DNA of 64,000 nt, taken from Phycisphaerae bacterium. Lineage in GTDB: Bacteria > Planctomycetota > Phycisphaerae > UBA1845 > Fen-1342. Position 1 is the first letter of the stretch, and each line of letters starts with the position of its first letter. Positions 1-8,632 of this stretch are shown here, piece after piece. Made by a program: the position numbers and the translations under genes. The notes beneath the pieces are model-generated. The model saw nothing but the letters and a program-made list of their open reading frames with translations, made no database searches and had not been told where the DNA came from. The stretch covers positions 1-64,000 of the forward strand of contig JAUIEC010000014.1 in the NCBI GenBank assembly GCA_030428945.1, written 5' to 3'.

Positions 1-123
1 GGGGGGGGGGGCAGGTCAGGTCAGGGTCCCACTCCGGACCGAAACTGACGAAGCCTGCGGCAATCAAACCAGCTTTGCGCCAAGACAGGCAGCCTGAAAA
101 CAAACCGCAGCGCCCATCAAAAC

Positions 124-306
124 CTACACCGAAAGCGACAGAATGGCTGACCCCAACACGCACCAGACGAAGGCGACAAACACGTGGACAGAACGATTCG
201 CTTTGTACATCCCCGTTACTCTAAGAAACAACAACCACATCAAAAAGCAAGCAATCGCGATGGCGAACAATGCTGTGGTCGAGAACTGATACGGGAAGAC
301 GAGCAT
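124..306 (-). CDS. possible small two-helix membrane protein
   Basis: A 60-residue reading frame whose product would be almost entirely two hydrophobic helices (about residues 8-30 and 38-60) with a short basic loop between them. The frame stays open upstream, but that part crosses the 35-bp terminator-like repeat at 342-376, so the Met codon at 306 was chosen as start. No convincing ribosome binding site was seen and no family is recognised. The frame lies in the AT-richer left end and may be a chance ORF. Confidence 0.3.
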   Translation of the reverse strand: MLVFPYQFSTTALFAIAIACFLMWLLFLRVTGMYKANRSVHVFVAFVWCVLGSAILSLSV

Positions 307-341
307 TAGATAAGACGCGCTCCCAGCTACTTCGATATGGA

Positions 342-376
342 AAAGAGGGACAGCCACGTGCCTGTCCCGCTTTTTT
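342..376. repeat. 35-bp terminator-like repeat, copy 1
   Basis: The unit reads AAAG-A-GGGACAG, loop CCACGTGC, CTGTCCC-G-CTTT followed by further T residues. This is a 7-bp stem (347-353 with 362-368) extended by AAAG/CTTT and ending in six T, the shape of an intrinsic terminator readable on either strand. An identical 35-bp copy lies at 2073-2107, in the same orientation. Confidence 0.8.
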
Positions 377-610
377 GTTTTCCGGCTGTGCAGCTCCCCA
401 TTTATTGAAATCTTCGGAACCCTGCCACCTACCGAACGTAAAATCACCACGCTTGCAGTTTTGTTCAGTCTGTGAATTCAGGAGAGGCGTGCAGTCGGGG
501 CTGGGGTTTTTCCTCCCGGTCGCGCACGCGAGTCGGCACCATCATCGTCAGGCGGGGACAGTGGTGCTCGCGAAGACCTGTCTTGGAAGTGTCGGTTTAT
601 TGAGAAAGTC

Positions 611-1144
611 GTGAATCAAACTACCGTTGCCGCGCTCGCGGCCCTGATGGTCTTTTTGGCACTGCCGACTACTGCGGGCGCGCAGCCGTGCGCGCTGCTG
701 CAGGATAGTCCCACCTGCAAGGTTCCCAAAGACCCGCCAGATTACGAATCCGACCAGTGTTCCTGGTTCAGCCAGTGGGGCTGTGGCGCTTGTCGAAGTG
801 GCACGAAGACGTGTCGGAAGAACGAGCAGGTTGTTCATACCCAAACGCCACCCAAGTACAATGGCTCGAACACCGTTTGCTGTTACCAGAAGAACGGCAT
901 CTTCGGCTACTGCGTTACCCGGACGTCCTGCAAGAGCCCGAACATTGTCTGCAATACGCCTAGTTACTCGCACTGTTCCGGCTCTACACCTCCCAACGAA
1001 TGTGGCTCCGGCACGTTCGTTTGTCACAACTGCTGCGATCCGGATTACGCAAACCCGGTCAACTCGTGGGACGATATGCCGGTTATCTGGTACACGTTTA
1101 TCAACAAAATGTGCCATGACGCCAGTATTCCGTGTATTTCTTAG
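611..1144 (+). CDS. cysteine-rich secreted protein
   Basis: A 177-residue protein starting at a GTG. The N-terminus has a signal peptide (hydrophobic AALAALMVFLALP then an AxA site near residues 22-24). The mature part carries 18 cysteines, several in CC or CxxC pairs (VCC, NCC, GCGAC), with many Gly, Ser, Pro and Asn. That pattern suggests a small disulfide-stabilised extracytoplasmic protein. No family is recognised. The next gene starts 12 bp downstream with a strong ribosome binding site, so the two are probably co-transcribed. GC is visibly lower than in most of the window, which may indicate transfer. Confidence 0.6.
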   Translation: MNQTTVAALAALMVFLALPTTAGAQPCALLQDSPTCKVPKDPPDYESDQCSWFSQWGCGACRSGTKTCRKNEQVVHTQTPPKYNGSNTVCCYQKNGIFGYCVTRTSCKSPNIVCNTPSYSHCSGSTPPNECGSGTFVCHNCCDPDYANPVNSWDDMPVIWYTFINKMCHDASIPCIS

Positions 1145-1156
1145 GAGGATTTACCC

Positions 1157-2047
1157 TTGATCGCTTATTTGATTAGCGCTGTTTTGATCTGCGCTGCTGC
1201 TGCTGTCGGTGACCGTCCGCCGGTCATGGACCAGTTGATGCAGTCGCGCGCTTTCATCAAGTGCGACATCCACGCGCGCGTCGAAGACAGCCGCGGCTGG
1301 ATAGAGTATCGCACGCGCACGACCGAAAACGAAGCAATCCACGAAAGTGCACAGCGTGCGTCGCTGCTGTACGAAGACAAGATCTGGACGACTGTTGACC
1401 CGGCGAAGCCGGTCGCCGTCGTCATGGAGCACACTCCGGAGAATCGTAAGCGAGTCCTTGGCACCGACCTGCGTTACCTCGGTGTTGGCGCTGTTTGGTT
1501 CCGCGAAACGCCCCAGTTCGCGTCCAACGCTGTGGACTACGCTGTTTCGACCGAAGAAAACCGGATCACTGTGAACTGCCAAGTAGGTGCTGCTTCGAAG
1601 ACCTACGTATTCGCGACAGACCAGGGTAACAACCTGGTGCGAATCGAAGAACGCGCGGAAGGGCATGAGCCACAGATTCTCGAGATCATTAACCAGCAGT
1701 ATGGCGAGCACTGGTTTCCGAATACGATCACCTGCTCGCGCGGCGAGAAGTGGCTATCGACCGTGAGCGTGATCTCCGCCAAGTTCGAGACGGCCGAACT
1801 GCCCAGTACCTTGCGGCCGATCGATATCGGCATCGGGCTGGGCACGAACTTGGTTACGCGCGACAGCGGCGGGCGCATTTCGCCCATCAGGAGCTACGAC
1901 GGCGACGCCGTTATCCCGATCGAAGAGGCAGTACGTCGGAGGATCCGTGATCCTGAGACGTACCCGCCGTCAACGCACGGGCGGCCGCATACGTTCCTGC
2001 CGATGCAGTTCGATACGACGTTCGACGAGAGCCAGGGCGAAGACTGA
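1157..2047 (+). CDS. secreted hypothetical protein, partner of the Cys-rich protein
   Basis: A 296-residue protein with a TTG start supported by AGGAGG at 1143-1148. Residues 1-15 form a short signal peptide. The mature chain (repeated beta-type stretches such as AVWFRETP, TVNCQVGA and KTYVFAT) resembles the general style of periplasmic LolA/DUF2092-like proteins, but no diagnostic motif is seen, so the function is left open. It ends just upstream of the second 35-bp terminator-like repeat, which makes the two-gene unit at 611-2047 look like a discrete cassette. Confidence 0.6.
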   Translation: MIAYLISAVLICAAAAVGDRPPVMDQLMQSRAFIKCDIHARVEDSRGWIEYRTRTTENEAIHESAQRASLLYEDKIWTTVDPAKPVAVVMEHTPENRKRVLGTDLRYLGVGAVWFRETPQFASNAVDYAVSTEENRITVNCQVGAASKTYVFATDQGNNLVRIEERAEGHEPQILEIINQQYGEHWFPNTITCSRGEKWLSTVSVISAKFETAELPSTLRPIDIGIGLGTNLVTRDSGGRISPIRSYDGDAVIPIEEAVRRRIRDPETYPPSTHGRPHTFLPMQFDTTFDESQGED

Positions 2048-2072
2048 CCTTCTCGCTGGATTGAAGATGGGG

Positions 2073-2107
2073 AAAGAGGGACAGCCACGTGCCTGTCCCG
2101 CTTTTTT
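2073..2107. repeat. 35-bp terminator-like repeat, copy 2
   Basis: Identical over 35 bp to 342-376: stem GGGACAG/CTGTCCC (2078-2084 with 2093-2099), CACGTG in the loop and six trailing T. It lies 25 bp after the stop codon of the upstream plus-strand gene, so it can serve as its intrinsic terminator. Confidence 0.8.
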
Positions 2108-2146
2108 GGGCGTCTGGACGGGCTTGGAGGTGGCGGGTCTATAGCG

Positions 2147-2635
2147 GTGCGGTGCCCAGAGTGTGATGATGATGACTTACGGCGACTTAAGGGGCGATGC
2201 GGGGAGATTGTCTGCCAGACATGTGGGCATCGCTGGAAGCAAAGTGGCCAAGCTGACGAGGAGATTCCGGAAGCCTCACCGACTGATAAGCACCTTGAAA
2301 CTCCGGAGAGGATGATAGCTAGCCTGCATGCCCAGATGAGTTGGGCACAGATAGTTGTTTGCGTTGGAACATTATTGGTGGGATTCCCGTTTGGAATCTG
2401 GCTAGTCGTGCGTTTCGGATTCCGCGGCAATTCGATGGCGAGTTTGCTTCTTCTCGTTGTCTTTGCGCTTTGGTGGCACTTCAGGGACCGCCATACGATT
2501 CCTCGCCGACAAAGCGTTTGCCAAGAGTGCGGCTATCGTCTCAAAGACCTACGTCGGTGCCCAGAGTGTGGTGCCCCCATTTCTCAAGGCCGCGAACCTC
2601 CCGATGGAGAATCAGTGTCTCGCAGCGAAGATTGA
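2147..2635 (+). CDS. zinc-ribbon membrane protein
   Basis: A 162-residue protein starting at a GTG. Residues 1-30 form a TFIIB-like zinc ribbon (CPEC at 3-6, then CQTC near 23-26). Two hydrophobic segments lie at about 68-88 and 94-112. The C-terminal tail holds a second ribbon of the CQECGYRL...CPECG type that is common in Planctomycetes membrane proteins. Both ribbons are expected to bind zinc and face the cytoplasm. The biochemical role is unknown. The gene is convergent with the cytochrome c assembly operon and followed by a GTGAAAGG-type tract. Confidence 0.65.
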   Translation: MRCPECDDDDLRRLKGRCGEIVCQTCGHRWKQSGQADEEIPEASPTDKHLETPERMIASLHAQMSWAQIVVCVGTLLVGFPFGIWLVVRFGFRGNSMASLLLLVVFALWWHFRDRHTIPRRQSVCQECGYRLKDLRRCPECGAPISQGREPPDGESVSRSED

Positions 2636-2644
2636 TGAAACTCG

Positions 2645-2723
2645 GCTTTCACCCTTTCACCCTTTCACCCCTTCACTTCTTCAGGGCGGCAACAACGCGT
2701 TTGGATCCAACAAACAGAACCTA
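2645..2723. repeat. convergent-junction element, partial copy 1
   Basis: Read on the minus strand, the ccsA stop codon (2721-2723) is followed by a conserved head (GTTCTGTTTG then TTGGATCC and GCGTTGTTGCC) and four to five 8-bp units of GTGAAGGG/GTGAAAGG type. The same head occurs at 15816-15957 and 23861-23992. This copy lacks the opposite arm of the hairpin. Confidence 0.7.
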
Positions 2724-4853
2724 GGCGTAGCTGTGCAGCCCCACCAGGTGGAAGTTGATGTAGACCCAGTTGAATGCCATCATCGCGCAGCCGGCGACGC
2801 TCAGCCACGCGGTCCACAGTCCGCGGTTGCGGGTCACGAAGCGAATGTGGATCAGGATCGCGTAGATGATCCAGGTGTTCAGCGCGAAGACTTCCTTCGG
2901 GTCCCAGCCCCACGGGCGGCCCCACGAGTAGTCCGCCCAGATCGCACCGAGGATGATCCCGACGAACAGCATCACGAAGACCATGTTCAGCACGATCAGG
3001 TGGCTCCAGTCGGCATGATGCAGCCAGAGCGGCAGCTTGCGACCCTGGGACTCGTCACCCGGCGCACCGCCCGCAAGGATCGGCCGGTCCGCCAGGCGCA
3101 GATCCGCACCGCCCGCCACCGCCAGGGCCGGCTCCGGCTGCTGGGCCGCCTTGAAGTAGCCACCCGTGAACCCGCTGACGACCGTCAGCGCCGTCCAGAT
3201 CAGCCCGCCGACCGCCAGCGTCCAGGCCAGCATCTCGACGAACACCTTGCCGGTCAGCGCCAGCGAAGCGCCCGCCAGCAGCAGCACCACGGCCGCACTG
3301 CAGACCGTCGCCCGCACCTGCCGCGGCAGCTTCAGCGAGACCAGCAGGGCCAGCGCCGCAATCCCGGCCAGGGCTCTCGCCGACGGAACCAGCCACGGCT
3401 GAATCATCACGCCCGACGCGTTCGCCGCCGTCGAGATGTAACCGTTGGCCAGCGCGACGAACAGCAGACCACCGCCCAGCGTCGCCGCCAGTCCCGACTC
3501 GGCCGAAGCGACCGGGTGCCGGACCAGGTAGTACCCGAACAGGTAGATCGTCGCGATCACCGCCGCGACGAAGATCAGCGCGTACGAGGCAATGATCAGC
3601 ACCGTGTGAATCCGCAGCATGACATCGTCGAGGATGCCCATGATCGTCGTCAGCGTGCCGCCCCCGGGAATCACGAACGTCGCCATCACCAGCGCCAGGA
3701 ACCCGGTCGCGTTGGCCGCCACCAGGAAGACCCGCGTGCGGAAGACCAGTTCCAGCAGCAGCGCGATCGCGATCCCGGCCCAGGCCGACGCGACCACCGC
3801 CTCGAACATGTTCGCCACCGGAATGCGCCCGAGGATGTACCAGCGCAGGCTGAGCCCGTAGGCGTGCAGACCCATCGCCGCCACCAGCACGAGAATCCCG
3901 AGCACCCACGGAACCTTCCAGCGCGTCATCACCGCCATCACCGATATCAGGATCCCGAAGAAATACAGCAGCCAGCCACCCGTGAACTTGCCCATCTTGT
4001 AGTACCGGGCTTCCGCCTTCCGCTGCGTCAGGTCGGGATAGACGCCAGCCGCCGCCGTCTCGGGCAGCGCCGCGCTCAACCGGTCGAACGCTTCGGCCAC
4101 CCGGACCGCGTCACGGTCCATCCAGCCCAGTTGCAGACCGGCCCAGGCACCGAACAACTCGGCCGCCTTCTGCTGCGTGATCCCCGGCACCCGGGTCGTA
4201 TCGCCGGCCAGCAGATCGTCACGCGAACGCCCCAGCACCTCCAGGTACTGGTCCGGAAGGTCGGCCACCAGCGAATACGGCGAGTACCACGGATCCTCGG
4301 CCACACCCTCGGGGGACGGCACGATGCGAAGCGACTGCTGCACGAAGCGAGCCACGAACTGGGCCGCGCCAACGCGATTCATCGCGGCGGCCATCAGTTG
4401 ACGCGGGGCCAGTTCGCGGATCGTCTTCTGCACGGCCGGGCTTTCCAGTTCGCGCAGCGTCAGCCGCTGCTCCTGGAGGAACACCTGGCGGCGCTCGGCC
4501 GGCAGGTCCGCGACCAGGTGCAGGCGAATGCCCTTGTCCTTCAGGCGGATGACCGGCACGTCGGCGTAGGCCTGTCGATTGAAGAGCCACTCGAGCAGCG
4601 AGCCGATCGGCGACAGGCCCGGGAAGTGCTCCTTGCCGGTCATGTGCACCATCGCTTCACGGGCGAACGAGTCGAGCGTCTTGTAGCGCCCGGCGTCCTG
4701 CACCGCGATCAGTCCATACCGCTCCCAGTCCAGCCTGCGGTCAAGCTGGATCACCTCCGGCGCGACCCACGACTCGGCCGTGGCCTCGTCGGCCCGCACG
4801 GGCGCGGCAAGCGTCAGCAGCATCAGCATGACCAGCACGCAGTACGAACGCAT
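2721..4853 (-). CDS. ccsA: CcsA/ResC-type cytochrome c assembly protein with large N-terminal domain
   Basis: A 710-residue protein of the CcsA/CcmC/CcmF haem-handling superfamily, the membrane partner of ResB in System II cytochrome c maturation. Residues 1-21 are a signal peptide, about 22-330 are soluble and extracytoplasmic, and the rest carries about a dozen membrane helices. The haem-binding WWD motif is seen as WGRPWGWDPKEVFALNTW near residues 650-667, with flanking His residues. The ATG at 4853 was chosen because it overlaps the resB stop codon (TGATG), which implies translational coupling. The stop codon coincides with the first base of a repeat head. CcsA proteins without the soluble domain are usually 250-350 residues, so the N-terminal half is an added module. 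Confidence 0.88.
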   Translation of the reverse strand: MRSYCVLVMLMLLTLAAPVRADEATAESWVAPEVIQLDRRLDWERYGLIAVQDAGRYKTLDSFAREAMVHMTGKEHFPGLSPIGSLLEWLFNRQAYADVPVIRLKDKGIRLHLVADLPAERRQVFLQEQRLTLRELESPAVQKTIRELAPRQLMAAAMNRVGAAQFVARFVQQSLRIVPSPEGVAEDPWYSPYSLVADLPDQYLEVLGRSRDDLLAGDTTRVPGITQQKAAELFGAWAGLQLGWMDRDAVRVAEAFDRLSAALPETAAAGVYPDLTQRKAEARYYKMGKFTGGWLLYFFGILISVMAVMTRWKVPWVLGILVLVAAMGLHAYGLSLRWYILGRIPVANMFEAVVASAWAGIAIALLLELVFRTRVFLVAANATGFLALVMATFVIPGGGTLTTIMGILDDVMLRIHTVLIIASYALIFVAAVIATIYLFGYYLVRHPVASAESGLAATLGGGLLFVALANGYISTAANASGVMIQPWLVPSARALAGIAALALLVSLKLPRQVRATVCSAAVVLLLAGASLALTGKVFVEMLAWTLAVGGLIWTALTVVSGFTGGYFKAAQQPEPALAVAGGADLRLADRPILAGGAPGDESQGRKLPLWLHHADWSHLIVLNMVFVMLFVGIILGAIWADYSWGRPWGWDPKEVFALNTWIIYAILIHIRFVTRNRGLWTAWLSVAGCAMMAFNWVYINFHLVGLHSYA

Positions 4854-7123
4854 CACGACGTCACCTCCGAGTATTCCGGCTTCTCGGCCGGGGCCGCTTC
4901 GATCTCCGCCGCGGTCGCCCGCGAGGCGGCCAGGATCTCGCTTCGCTTGCGGCGCTTCAGCACCGGCTTGACGTAGAAGGCATACAGGCAGCCGACCGTG
5001 ATCAGGAGACAGCCGATGCCCATCGGCCAGATGCCGCGGCGACTGCCGATGCCGATCACGGTGTAGCGCCAGTGGTCCGGATCGGCCCCGCTCTGGAACA
5101 GCGTCCAGCGCCCGACCGTCGCCGTCTGGTTGGTGTAGACGGCCGCCGGGCGGACCTCGCCGCTCTCCTCCTGCACGAAGAAGTCGCTGCGCCAGGACTC
5201 GACGCTGTTGCGACCCGGGAAGAACTGGACCGTCAGGCTCTTCGGAATCAGGTTGGCCCCGAGCGACTCGCCCCGCCGCGAGTAGACCAGTTGCCACGAT
5301 TCGTCCGAACCGGGCGGCCGCACGTCGATCGGGAACGCGTCAATGTTCGGATAGCTGCTGAAACGGATCCAGCGCTCCTCCTGCCAGCCGGCGTGCCGGT
5401 CCCGGCCGGTCAGCTTCAGGCGGATCGCCGAGCGCGAGCGCATCGCGACGTTCGGCCGCCGGGTCGCCAGCGGTTCGAGCACGGGTTCGAGCAGTTCGCG
5501 GGCGTGGGTCAGCAGGCGCTCGGCCCGGACCTGCAGGTCGACACCGCGGATCCGCATCGCCGTGGCGACGCCGACTTCGAGCGGGTAGCGCGTCAGCGTC
5601 CCGTCCGGATCACGCACGACGACTTCCAGCGAACGGTCGGGCCCGCCCAGCACGTAGACCCAGCCCTGGGCGCGGGTCCGGTAGCGAAGCGTCAGGTTGC
5701 CGTCATAAGGCCCGTCGGTGTGGCGGACCCCCTGCTCGTCAATGTCCTGTGACAGGTCCGGGAACCGCTGAATCACGGTGCGGTTGTAACGCAGCTTGCC
5801 GCTGTCGACGTTGACCGAAGCGGCCGGCGAGACCGCGCCCTCGAAGCCCGGGCTCATCAGCGGCCAGGTCGGCATGAAGCGTTCGATCTCGAGCGTGTAG
5901 GTCGTGCCGGGCACCTCGATCCGCTGCCCTTCCTCGATCGAGTAGGTCTGCGTGACGGGCGGGTCGGCCACCTCGACGACGAGTTCGTGCGGCCCGTCGA
6001 GCGGGGCCAGCAACCGCTCGACCTCAGCCTCGCTGGTGACCCAGTGCATCTCGAACGGGACGGCCGTCTGCAGCATGGACTGCTTCGGATCGTCCGGAAT
6101 CAGCCAGTTGGTCAACTTCTGCTCGCCCAGCAGCAGGCTCAACTCCAGGGCCGGACGCGGGGCGCTGCCACCATCGGCCAGTCGCGGCGCCAGGCCGGCC
6201 ACGTACGGCACGTAGCCGGTGATTTCGACATCGAACGGCAGGCCGGGCGTCTCGGGGCGAATCGGCAGGCGCCACGGTTCGAACCAGCCGGTCGGGATTT
6301 CGATTCCGGCCAGCCTGACGTGCGGGTGGGTTCGCTTGGAGGCGACGGCGACCCCGTCCCGGTCCTGCAGTTCCGTGCCGGTGTCGAGGTAGCGTTCGCG
6401 GTGCATCGGCAGACCGTCGAGCGGGGTCGAGCGGGTCTCGCCGTCGCCGCCGGTGTAGCGCAGGACGGGATCCTCGTCGACGTAGAAGGTGTCCTGCGGC
6501 GGCGGCGTCACCAGTCGGGCGATCATGCCGCTGATCTGGCGATAGGGCTGTTCGTCGGCGTCGAGGTCGACCAGCATCGGGGCCTGCTGTCCGATGCTGA
6601 CCTGCAGGCGGGCCCGCTGGATCGGGTGGACCGGGCCGGCCTCGACCGACACGACCTTGATCTCGATGCGTCCGCCGAAGGCGGGCATGTTCTGCCGCCA
6701 GACCTGGCCGGGCTCGGCCCGCAGTTCGCCGCCGCGGATCGGATCGCCCTGGGCGGTCAGCAGTTCGACCCGCGGCGTGATCAGGACGACGTCGCCCTCG
6801 ATCTTCGAGCCGAAGTACACGACGCTGCCCAGCGTCAGCAGCAGCAGGCCGCTGTGCACCATCAGGACGCCCGCGTTGACGACGTTCCAGCGGATCCGCC
6901 GCCAGGTCGCGACACTCAGCGACACGGCGAACAGCAGGATCAGTCCGACGAAGATCCAGTGCTGAAAAGCCTGCATCTCGGAGACTTCCATCGCTCCACG
7001 GACCGATGGCACGGCCGACAGGATCGAGGCGTAGATCAGCACCAGGACCAGCACCGACGTGCCGAACCAGATGCTGGAGAGCAGTCGTAGGACCGGGCCA
7101 GGCCGGGCTGAGGCTGGCTGCAT
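4853..7123 (-). CDS. resB: ResB-like cytochrome c biogenesis protein
   Basis: A 756-residue ResB/Ccs1-family protein. Three N-terminal helices (about 15-35, 48-68 and 80-100) and one C-terminal helix (about 705-728) enclose a long extracytoplasmic domain, the usual ResB topology. ResB with CcsA forms the System II synthetase that exports haem and attaches it to apocytochrome CxxCH motifs. The ATG start is preceded by AGGGG. The gene overlaps ccsA by one base. It heads a minus-strand pair and is divergent from the cysteine desulfurase gene across a 283-bp spacer that presumably holds both promoters. Confidence 0.85.
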   Translation of the reverse strand: MQPASARPGPVLRLLSSIWFGTSVLVLVLIYASILSAVPSVRGAMEVSEMQAFQHWIFVGLILLFAVSLSVATWRRIRWNVVNAGVLMVHSGLLLLTLGSVVYFGSKIEGDVVLITPRVELLTAQGDPIRGGELRAEPGQVWRQNMPAFGGRIEIKVVSVEAGPVHPIQRARLQVSIGQQAPMLVDLDADEQPYRQISGMIARLVTPPPQDTFYVDEDPVLRYTGGDGETRSTPLDGLPMHRERYLDTGTELQDRDGVAVASKRTHPHVRLAGIEIPTGWFEPWRLPIRPETPGLPFDVEITGYVPYVAGLAPRLADGGSAPRPALELSLLLGEQKLTNWLIPDDPKQSMLQTAVPFEMHWVTSEAEVERLLAPLDGPHELVVEVADPPVTQTYSIEEGQRIEVPGTTYTLEIERFMPTWPLMSPGFEGAVSPAASVNVDSGKLRYNRTVIQRFPDLSQDIDEQGVRHTDGPYDGNLTLRYRTRAQGWVYVLGGPDRSLEVVVRDPDGTLTRYPLEVGVATAMRIRGVDLQVRAERLLTHARELLEPVLEPLATRRPNVAMRSRSAIRLKLTGRDRHAGWQEERWIRFSSYPNIDAFPIDVRPPGSDESWQLVYSRRGESLGANLIPKSLTVQFFPGRNSVESWRSDFFVQEESGEVRPAAVYTNQTATVGRWTLFQSGADPDHWRYTVIGIGSRRGIWPMGIGCLLITVGCLYAFYVKPVLKRRKRSEILAASRATAAEIEAAPAEKPEYSEVTS

Positions 7124-7406
7124 TGGGAAAAGACCCCTTTCTGAATCGAGTCCCGCGGCGCGCCCGCCGACGGGGGCGCCGATCGTCTCCCGCGGGTGCC
7201 GCCGTCACGCGCTGAAACCGTGATCGTAGCGGAGGTTGGGCAACCGTGCCCGCTCCGGGCCCCATCCGGCAACGCCACGCGCGTTTATCGATCTTAGAGC
7301 CCACAGCGCCCGCCGGTCGCCGCGCTCGAAAAAGACCGGGCTTCCCAGCCCGAAAGCCGGCGGCTACCGTCATGCAGGCAGCCACGCGCGCGGCGAGGAT
7401 TCCGGC

Positions 7407-8555
7407 ATGGAACAGGTCTATCTCGACTGCAACGCCAGCACCCCGGTCGCCCCCGAGGTCCGGGCGGCCATCCGCCCGCTGCTGGAAAGCCATTACGGCA
7501 ACCCCAGTTGCGCGCACTTCGCCGGTGCGCCCGCCCGGGCCGTCATCGATCGGGCCCGCCGGCAGGTCGCCGACCTGCTCGGCTGCCGGCCGGAGGAGAT
7601 CATCTTCACCAGCGGCGGCAGCGAGTCCAACAACCACGCGATTATCGGAAGTTACTTCGCCCTGCGAAACCGCGGACGGCACATCATCACCTCGACGATC
7701 GAGCATCCGGCCATCGTTCAGCCGCTGCGGTTCCTCGAGCGGGAACTGGGGGCCGATGTCACCTGGCTGCCGGTCGACGGGTACGGACGCGTCGATCCCG
7801 ACGCGGTGGCCGAGGCGCTCCGCCCGGACACGATCCTGATCACGATCATGCAGGCCAACAACGAGGTCGGCACGCTGCAGCCGATCGCGGACATCGCCCG
7901 ACTCGCCCGGGCGCGCGGGATCCGCCTGCACAGCGACGCGGCCCAGGCGGTCGGCAAGGTGCCGGTGCGGGTCGACGACCTGGGGGTCGACCTGCTGTCG
8001 ATCGCCGGGCACAAGCTGTACGCGCCGAAGGGCGTCGGGGCGCTCTACATCCGCGCCGGCACCGACCTGACGCAGTTGATCCACGGAGCGGGGCACGAGT
8101 TCGGGCATCGGGCGGGCACCGAGAGCGCGGTGCTGGCCGCGGCGCTGGGGGCCGCCTGCGAACTGGCGGGTGCGAGCGAGGCGCTGCTCGGCGAGATCCG
8201 TCAGCGGCGCGACTGGTTCTGGGAAGCGCAGCGCGCGCACTTCGGCGAAGCGATCCGACTGAACGGTCATCCCGACGAGCGCCTGCCGAACACGCTGCAC
8301 GTCAGCTACCGCGACATGATCGGGTCCGAACTGCTCGCCGCGCTGCCATGGGTGGCGGCCAGCACGGGTTCAGCCTGCCACGCCGGCCGGGTGCGACTCT
8401 CGCCGGTGCTGGCGGCGATGCGGATCCGCCCCGAGTGGGGCCGCGGCGCCGTCCGCTGGAGCCTCGGCCGCGCGACGACGCAGGCGGAGCTGGCCCGGGT
8501 CATGACGGCCCTGCGCGCGAGCGTACAGGATTCCGGGGCCAGCGTTCAGGGTTAG
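7407..8555 (+). CDS. cysteine desulfurase (NifS/IscS-like)
   Basis: A 382-residue PLP-dependent enzyme of the NifS/IscS class that releases sulfur from cysteine as a persulfide. The N-terminus begins with MEQVYLDCNASTPVAPEV, the typical YLDxNAxTP opening. K203 lies in SIAGHKLYAPKG and should bind PLP. C324 lies in GSACHAG and should carry the persulfide. The ATG at 7407 was preferred over an upstream in-frame Met because GAGGAT lies at 7395-7400 and because of family length. It is separate from the suf cluster, which has its own SufS, so it probably serves tRNA thiolation or another sulfur route. There is no scaffold gene beside it. Confidence 0.9.
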   Translation: MEQVYLDCNASTPVAPEVRAAIRPLLESHYGNPSCAHFAGAPARAVIDRARRQVADLLGCRPEEIIFTSGGSESNNHAIIGSYFALRNRGRHIITSTIEHPAIVQPLRFLERELGADVTWLPVDGYGRVDPDAVAEALRPDTILITIMQANNEVGTLQPIADIARLARARGIRLHSDAAQAVGKVPVRVDDLGVDLLSIAGHKLYAPKGVGALYIRAGTDLTQLIHGAGHEFGHRAGTESAVLAAALGAACELAGASEALLGEIRQRRDWFWEAQRAHFGEAIRLNGHPDERLPNTLHVSYRDMIGSELLAALPWVAASTGSACHAGRVRLSPVLAAMRIRPEWGRGAVRWSLGRATTQAELARVMTALRASVQDSGASVQG

Positions 8556-8632
8556 CGCGTCCTCACTTCCCGCGGAAGTCCGGGGCAGCCCTGGCTACCG
8601 GCCAGGCTCGGAGCGGTGCGATGGCATGAGTC

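Noticed and set aside
1-11. Poly-G run at the window start
   Set aside because: Eleven G at the very first bases look like an assembly or contig-end artefact.
2457-4976. 839-residue plus-strand frame opposite ccsA
   Set aside because: Its composition (Arg, His, Gln, Asp) is that of an antisense translation, and it crosses the convergent repeat element.
6270-6290. tRNA-like GGTTCGAA motif
   Set aside because: It lies inside the resB coding region, with no acceptor or anticodon stem around it.
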